DNA of 64,000 nucleotides from Kalmanozyma brasiliensis GHG001 (lineage: Eukaryota > Basidiomycota > Ustilaginomycetes > Ustilaginales). Below the pieces are notes generated by a model. That model worked only from the letters and a program-made list of their open reading frames with translations. It ran no database searches and was not told the origin of the DNA. The stretch lies in contig NW_015961961.1 in NCBI RefSeq assembly GCF_000497045.1, positions 496,001-560,000 of the forward strand, written 5' to 3'. Shown here one piece after another: positions 59,145 through 64,000 of this stretch (its first letter is position 1; each line of letters opens with the position of its first letter). Position numbers and translations under genes: made by a program.

Positions 59145-61472
59145 CTACTTTGCAAAGTGGAGCGTCCACGAGGGGAGCAACCTCCTGGCGTGGACTTCGG
59201 CGGTGGTCAGACCGGGTGTGCCGTAGGTGAGCGGCGTCAACCACCAGAAAGTGAGAATGAGGGCGGCCATGATGACACCCATGGCGGCCCTCGCTGGCCT
59301 GGGCACGATATTATCCATCCTCGGCCTGTAGTCTTTAACAGAGAGGAGCGGACCAGGCTGTGAGATGGGGAACTGGATGGTCTCGCTCGTGACAAAGTTG
59401 AGCACGCCTCCGGCGGCCAAGCAAGCACAGACGTGCGCTGGCAGGTAGTGGTGGATGAAGAGCTGGCGCGACATGAGGAAGAAGGGGAGGTAGTGGCACG
59501 CCCAAGCCACGACGAAAAAGCCGGTCGAGTTGTGCAGCCTGTTCCTGACGGCGCTTGGGATCGGGTAGATTCCACGTCGACGTGCGAGCAGGTCAGCGCC
59601 GACCACACCGACAAAGATCGAGATGCTGAGGATGGTGCCCCACCACGACACGAGGTTGCCGATCATGTAGATCTGATGCTGACCCTTGTCCAGCGTCCAG
59701 AAGGAGATGCCCTGGAGCAAGAAAGGCCAGTTGATGGGTCCGGTGGCGTACGGGTGGCTCTGCGTCAAGCCGGCATTCTGGTTGAGCATCTGCAACTGCA
59801 GCTCGAGCCACTTCTTGAAGAAGTTCATCTTGACCAGTTCGCGAGGCGGGAGCGGCTCGAGTCGTTCTTCGTAGTCGGGGCTGTCAGGGCTCGGGGTGAG
59901 ATCGTTGACGTACCACAGACAGGTCTTGTCCATGGCGTTCTTGTTGCCATTGACCTCTTGCTGGTTGAAGGCCCAATCGGGAAGCGCTTCGGTGTGAGTC
60001 CATAGACAGACGCGGGTGTTTTTGTGGACGAGTCGGAACCACGATGCTTTGCTTTGGAGGACCCTCTTAGGGTTGTCCGTATCGTCCAGGAAGAGCTCGA
60101 AGAGCGTGTCGTCGTAGCGCGAGGTGTCGTTTGCCGGCGTAGTGGTGAACTCCTCGTTGGTGGCCATGAGGGGCGATGCTACATCGTGGGTGAGGAGGAA
60201 GGTGTCGGTGTTGATGTGGAGCAGTCGAACGGTATCCTTGTTCTGAACGAGGCGACCGTCGACGTCGTCTTCGGGAATGGACTTGGTCGGAATGATCTGC
60301 CAGACGTTGTTGGTATCGTTGTGAGGATAGCCGGTGACCTGTTGACCTTGGCTCGAGATGCGACCGTCGTCATATTTGAGCGGATATCGTTCTGTGTGGG
60401 AGTGAAGGAAGGCCTTGGTGTTCTTGTGGACGAGGGTAATTTTGTCGAAGTACTGAATGTCGCGAGCGCTGCTGAGCATGTCGTTACCCTGAAGCGTCTG
60501 CTGGAACTGGGAGCTCATGAAGGCATCGCCGGGGCCGCTCTTGATGAGGATGGCAAAATGGACCCAGAACCAGAAGAGATAGACACCAAAAGGGAGGATG
60601 ATGAGGGCAAAGAAGCGGGCGAAGAAATGACGAGCGACGTGGTCCATCTCGATGCCTCTTCGAATGTCGAGCAGCTTCCACAGATCCCAGGCGACAGCCG
60701 AGCCGATGGTCATGAAGGTGAAGAGGCCGACCATTTTGCAGCTCATGGTGAGAGCGAGGTTGACGCCGGTAGCGACGAGCCAGAACCACCATTTGGCGGT
60801 AAACTCGTTGTATCGAAGCTTGTAGAAGCGAATGTACGAGTAGAGACTGAGCATCATGAAGAGGATGAGCGAGGCGTCGAGGAGGATGAGGCGATCCTGT
60901 GCGACGTGCGCGTTGTCGAAGAGCAAGAGAGCGGCGCTAAACACGCCAATGACGGGAGCATACCCACTCTGTCGCATGATGGCGTAGATGAGGGGCACTT
61001 GCAAGCTGCCAATGATGGCGGGCACGGCGCGCATACGAACGTAAGGAACGTTGTTCTCGAGGTACTTATCGCCAATCTGATCGAACTCGAAATGGCCGTC
61101 GAACCCAGCGAGGTAGCCAGCGGCTGCATTGATGAGCTTTGCGAGTGGGGGGTGAACATCGAAGTAGTACTCGCGTCGAAGGTAGTAGGCGGCAAACTTG
61201 CCGAAGTGAACCTCGTCGAAAACGACCTGGTCTGGGAACGAGATCTTGTAAAAGCGAAGAGCAGCGGCGAGGACGAAGAGGGCGAGCGTGATGGGCAAGT
61301 CGGCAGGATGCGAGTGCACCTGAGGCGAGACGGCGCTCAGATGGGATCGTGTTCGATGTTTGTCGTTGTCGTCATCGTACGAGAGATCGGACTGCGACAC
61401 GCCCGCGGCGGTAACCTTTGCGCCGGCATCGTTGCGACGAGAGCGCACCTTCTGTGCTCTTGATGCGTCCAT
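59145..61472 (-). CDS. PMT4: Protein O-mannosyltransferase, Pmt4 type
   Basis: 775 residues from the ATG at 61472. The N-terminal PMT domain has the catalytic acidic pair in VVFDEVHFGKF (Asp-Glu at about 86-87) and the FDVHPPLAKLI motif. Long conserved stretches such as GPGDAFMSSQF, HSHTERYPLKY and DGRISSQGQQVTGY match Pmt4 better than Pmt1 or Pmt2. A large lumenal loop holds MIR motifs (LVHKNTKAFLHSH, LLHINTDTFLLTH, LVHKNTRVCLWTH). A C-terminal multi-helix block follows. The enzyme transfers mannose from dolichol-phosphate-mannose to Ser/Thr of secretory proteins in the ER. In Ustilago maydis Pmt4 is known to be needed for appressorium formation and virulence. A pheromone-response-like element lies 192 bases upstream. 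Confidence 0.95.
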   Translation of the reverse strand: MDASRAQKVRSRRNDAGAKVTAAGVSQSDLSYDDDNDKHRTRSHLSAVSPQVHSHPADLPITLALFVLAAALRFYKISFPDQVVFDEVHFGKFAAYYLRREYYFDVHPPLAKLINAAAGYLAGFDGHFEFDQIGDKYLENNVPYVRMRAVPAIIGSLQVPLIYAIMRQSGYAPVIGVFSAALLLFDNAHVAQDRLILLDASLILFMMLSLYSYIRFYKLRYNEFTAKWWFWLVATGVNLALTMSCKMVGLFTFMTIGSAVAWDLWKLLDIRRGIEMDHVARHFFARFFALIILPFGVYLFWFWVHFAILIKSGPGDAFMSSQFQQTLQGNDMLSSARDIQYFDKITLVHKNTKAFLHSHTERYPLKYDDGRISSQGQQVTGYPHNDTNNVWQIIPTKSIPEDDVDGRLVQNKDTVRLLHINTDTFLLTHDVASPLMATNEEFTTTPANDTSRYDDTLFELFLDDTDNPKRVLQSKASWFRLVHKNTRVCLWTHTEALPDWAFNQQEVNGNKNAMDKTCLWYVNDLTPSPDSPDYEERLEPLPPRELVKMNFFKKWLELQLQMLNQNAGLTQSHPYATGPINWPFLLQGISFWTLDKGQHQIYMIGNLVSWWGTILSISIFVGVVGADLLARRRGIYPIPSAVRNRLHNSTGFFVVAWACHYLPFFLMSRQLFIHHYLPAHVCACLAAGGVLNFVTSETIQFPISQPGPLLSVKDYRPRMDNIVPRPARAAMGVIMAALILTFWWLTPLTYGTPGLTTAEVHARRLLPSWTLHFAK

Positions 61473-62070
61473 GATGGCTCGGGAGGGCGAACGTCGGGAT
61501 GGTGGAGTGGAAGCACAAAGCAAAGAAGCGAAGAAGCAGCTGCTGCAAATCAGTCATTTGAGCCCGTGCAAGTTTCCCGTTGGCGACCCGCTCGCACGGC
61601 CAATTTCCAGAAACAACGCTCTCCGTTCTTCCACACTTGCAAATCACCATTTCCAAGGCTCACTCCCTTTGTCACCTCCTCCCTTGTCACTTCCGACGGC
61701 TTCACTCGCTCTTCGGTACATCACGCGTTGCATTTCACACGGTGTCGGCTCTCGTCCGATGTGGCAGTGCCAGTCGGCATGTGTGACGTGATCCACCTAA
61801 AATCGCATGTGCAGGATCAGCAGCAGCAAAGCGCGTGTCTGTGTTGGTCTACTCGGCGTGTTTCGGCCCAGTCGCCGCGTGTGGTGATTTCGAGAAGAAG
61901 ACTTTCATTCTCGGAATTCGGCGTGGCTCGACACCTGCGCCGAATTCAAGCTGAGGAAAGCTCACATCCTCGTGTGATGGACGAGGGTAACTCCATTCAG
62001 TGAGAGCAGCCGTCGGTCCCTCTCGTCACTTTCACATCGACTCCATCGCTCGACTCAGCCAGCTTTCAGC
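61473..62070. promoter_or_regulatory. Divergent promoter of PMT4 and PRP4
   Basis: About 600 bases contain TCCCTTTGT at 61664-61672, the reverse complement of the U. maydis pheromone response element core. No gene is present. Confidence 0.5.
61664..61672 (-). promoter_or_regulatory. Pheromone-response-element-like site (ACAAAGGGA)
   Basis: An exact match, on the PMT4-coding strand, to ACAAAGGGA, the site bound by the HMG-box factor Prf1 in U. maydis. It lies 192 bases before the PMT4 ATG. A 9-mer is expected about 0.5 times by chance in a window of this size, so function is unproven. Confidence 0.35.
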
Positions 62071-63600
62071 ATGGCGGCATCCACTGCCATCAATGGAGAC
62101 GGCATGGATGTCGATCAACCGATCGCGTCCACTTCGGGTGTCACCATCGAGGATCTGCTCTCCTCACGCTCCAACGGATACTCTGCCAACGACGCCGCCT
62201 TGTCCGCTCAGATCGATGCACGCAAAGTGGCTCGCAATCTTGCCATCCCCACCTCAGATCCAAAAGTGAGGCTACGTCTGCGCCAGCTCGGCGAACCGGT
62301 GACATGTTTTGGAGAGCGCGAAATGGATCGTCGCGAGCGTCTTCGCCAAGTCCTTGCCCGACAATTGCAACAGCAGCCGGACACGCTCACTCCTGGAGCA
62401 TCAGAGCCGCAATCGCACGCCTCGCAACCGAGCGACGGAGACAGCGATGACGACGAGGATGAAGAGTTCTACACCGAGGGATCACCTGCGCTCCTCGAAG
62501 CACGCCGCAAAGTCGCCTGCTTTTCCTTGCAGCGCTCCAAACGTAGGCTTGCACGTCAACGCAGAGACGCCACCATTCCGCTCACCTCAATCGTCAAAGA
62601 GCGCAGCAAAATGTACGAGCCCATCAAAAGTTACACCAATCTTGGCTCTCAGATTGGGGACGATCGTCCTGTATCCATGACCCGTTTCGCTCCCAACTCG
62701 CAACTTCTCGCAACAGCAAGCTGGTCCGGCAGCATCAAATTATGGCAGGTCCCCAGTGCCAACCACAAGCTCACCTTTCGTGGGCACACCGACAAAGTAG
62801 GTGGGCTAGCATGGCATCCGCGCGCCACCTTGACCCAAGATGCTTCCGCCGTCAACCTCGTCTCAGGTGCCGGTGACGCTTCCGTTTGCCTCTGGAGTCT
62901 CGAAAGCGATCGACCTCTTGCCACTCTACAAGGACATGAAGCTCGTGTCGCAAGGACCGCTTTCCACCCTTCCGGAGACTATGTGGCCAGTGCCTCCTTC
63001 GATGGCACATGGCGACTCTGGGACGTCTCCACCTCAGACTGTCTCACTGTCCAGGAAGGCCACAGCAAGGAAGTCTACTCGGTCGAATTCCAAGACGATG
63101 GCGCGCTCGTTGCCAGCGGTGGTTTGGACGCCATTGGAAGGGTGTGGGACATGCGCACGGGCAGGACAGCCATGGTGCTCGACGGGCACGCCAAAGAGAT
63201 TCTCTCCATCGACTTTGCACCCAACGGATATCAGCTCGCCACGGCTAGCGGAGACGACACCGTCCGCATTTGGGACATGCGCGCGCTCAAATCCATCTAC
63301 ACCATTCCAGCACACAAGTCATCCGTCTCGGACGTTCGCTTCTTCCGCTCTATATCGCATCGCACGTCACCCTATTCCCTCGAAGGCAGCGCAGAAGACG
63401 AGATCGGTCGCAACGGCCTCTACCTTGCCACATCCGGTTACGATGGCATGGTCCGCATCTGGTCAGCAGACGACTGGCAGCTCCTTCGGACCCTTAGCGG
63501 CGACGGTGGCAGAGTCATGAGCGTCGACATCAGCTCGGACGGCGAGATGCTCGTCAGCGGCGAATGGGGACGCACCTTCAAGCTTTGGGGTCCATTGTAG
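62071..63600 (+). CDS. PRP4: U4/U6 snRNP WD40 protein Prp4
   Basis: 509 residues. The N-terminal SFM (splicing-factor motif) region includes DPKVRLRLRQLGEPVTCFGE followed by RDRREER-like ERLRQVLAR, the hallmark of Prp4/PRPF4. An acidic stretch (DGDSDDDEDEEF) follows. A C-terminal seven-blade WD40 propeller starts near residue 205 (TASWSGSIKLWQVP, VSGAGDASVCLWSL, SASFDGTWRLWDV, ASGGLDAIGRVWDM, ATASGDDTVRIWDM, ATSGYDGMVRIWSA, VSGEWGRTFKLWG). Prp4 with Prp3 stabilises U4/U6 in the tri-snRNP during spliceosome assembly. The start ATG (CAGCATGGCGG) is in good context. Confidence 0.95.
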   Translation: MAASTAINGDGMDVDQPIASTSGVTIEDLLSSRSNGYSANDAALSAQIDARKVARNLAIPTSDPKVRLRLRQLGEPVTCFGEREMDRRERLRQVLARQLQQQPDTLTPGASEPQSHASQPSDGDSDDDEDEEFYTEGSPALLEARRKVACFSLQRSKRRLARQRRDATIPLTSIVKERSKMYEPIKSYTNLGSQIGDDRPVSMTRFAPNSQLLATASWSGSIKLWQVPSANHKLTFRGHTDKVGGLAWHPRATLTQDASAVNLVSGAGDASVCLWSLESDRPLATLQGHEARVARTAFHPSGDYVASASFDGTWRLWDVSTSDCLTVQEGHSKEVYSVEFQDDGALVASGGLDAIGRVWDMRTGRTAMVLDGHAKEILSIDFAPNGYQLATASGDDTVRIWDMRALKSIYTIPAHKSSVSDVRFFRSISHRTSPYSLEGSAEDEIGRNGLYLATSGYDGMVRIWSADDWQLLRTLSGDGGRVMSVDISSDGEMLVSGEWGRTFKLWGPL

Positions 63601-63875
63601 TCACTTCGCAATTCGACCCATTTACGCGAGACGCTCGCTCGGCGCACCCTCGACACGCGCCTCACTCGGCCTCGAAACCGAAATTGGAAAAAGGTGCCAG
63701 CAAGCGAGTGTTGGTCTCGACTCGAAGCATGCACGGTTCCCAGAACGAGCTTTCAACACGCACGCATGCACGTATTCATTCGGCTCTTTGCAAACGTCCC
63801 TTCTTCATACCATCTGCATATCGTTGTCGCCATCTTGTGGACGTCCACGAACGGCTCAGCTAGCGATCAACCGAC

Positions 63876-64000
63876 ATGTCAGACCAACACCCGACCATGG
63901 CCACCTCGTCGTCTTTTGCTTCGGCAGCATTCAACCTCTACACCGCTCAAAAAGAAATCGAGCACCGCAAGCCGCGACTCTCACGCATGTCGTTCGTCCG
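63876..64000 (+). CDS. Start of an unidentified gene, cut by the right edge
   Basis: A frame open from the ATG at 63876 (GACATGTCAG) to the edge codes 41 complete residues, beginning MSDQHPTMATSSSF and containing LYTAQKEIEHRKPRLSR. The ATG follows a typical leader 275 bases after PRP4. A second ATG occurs seven codons later. The fragment is too short to identify, and the reading frame is the only evidence. Confidence 0.45.
   Translation, partial: MSDQHPTMATSSSFASAAFNLYTAQKEIEHRKPRLSRMSFV

Noticed and set aside
60024..61463. 479-codon plus-strand frame opposite PMT4
   Set aside because: It is an antisense shadow. The minus strand encodes a full Pmt4 with all family motifs.

Overview
The window is nuclear DNA from a basidiomycete, most likely a smut fungus (Ustilaginaceae: Ustilago, Sporisorium, Pseudozyma or Moesziomyces type). 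Coding regions are GC-rich, almost all genes are single-exon, and the few introns are short with GTAAGT donors. The protein set is fungal: Pmt4 O-mannosyltransferase, PDR and DHA2 pumps, Zn2Cys6 regulators, a Cdc4-type F-box/WD40 protein and a DUF1996 secreted protein. The species cannot be fixed from the sequence alone. I find 25 protein genes (two cut by the window edges) and no rRNA, tRNA, CRISPR array or intact transposon.

Layout. 1-4952: a DUF202 membrane protein (cut by the left edge), then a polyol-type short-chain dehydrogenase and a transketolase/dihydroxyacetone-synthase-like enzyme transcribed divergently from a shared promoter. 6357-17167, all plus strand: a seven-helix membrane protein, a secreted aspartic protease, a PDR-type ABC pump and an SSU1/TDT-type exporter. 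18486-22268 (minus): a 1260-residue F-box/WD40 protein. 24294-36540: a Zn2Cys6 regulator (TF-A), a DUF1996 secreted protein, an NRAMP metal transporter and a 14-helix MFS pump. 36541-40804 is a 4.3 kb stretch with no supportable gene. 40805-44383: an acyl-reductase-like NAD(P)-binding protein and a flavin amine oxidase, tail to tail. 44384-46391 contains an AT-rich block. 46392-64000 is gene-dense: RLP24, YTH1, a second Zn2Cys6 regulator (TF-B) paralogous to TF-A, an NTF2-like protein, a small protein made of two copies of one unit, a Tls1/C9orf78 homologue, a membrane-anchored glutaredoxin, SDO1, PMT4, PRP4 and the start of a further gene.

Themes. Housekeeping RNA and ribosome genes (RLP24, YTH1, Tls1, SDO1, PRP4) cluster on the right. 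The left half is rich in transport, secretion and regulation. The observations most worth following are the tandem-unit protein at 54098-54574, the paralogous Zn2Cys6 pair with an unusually long loop inside the zinc cluster, the exact 15-bp repeat in the dehydrogenase/transketolase promoter, the pheromone-response-like element in front of PMT4, and the large insertion inside the WD40 propeller of the F-box protein.
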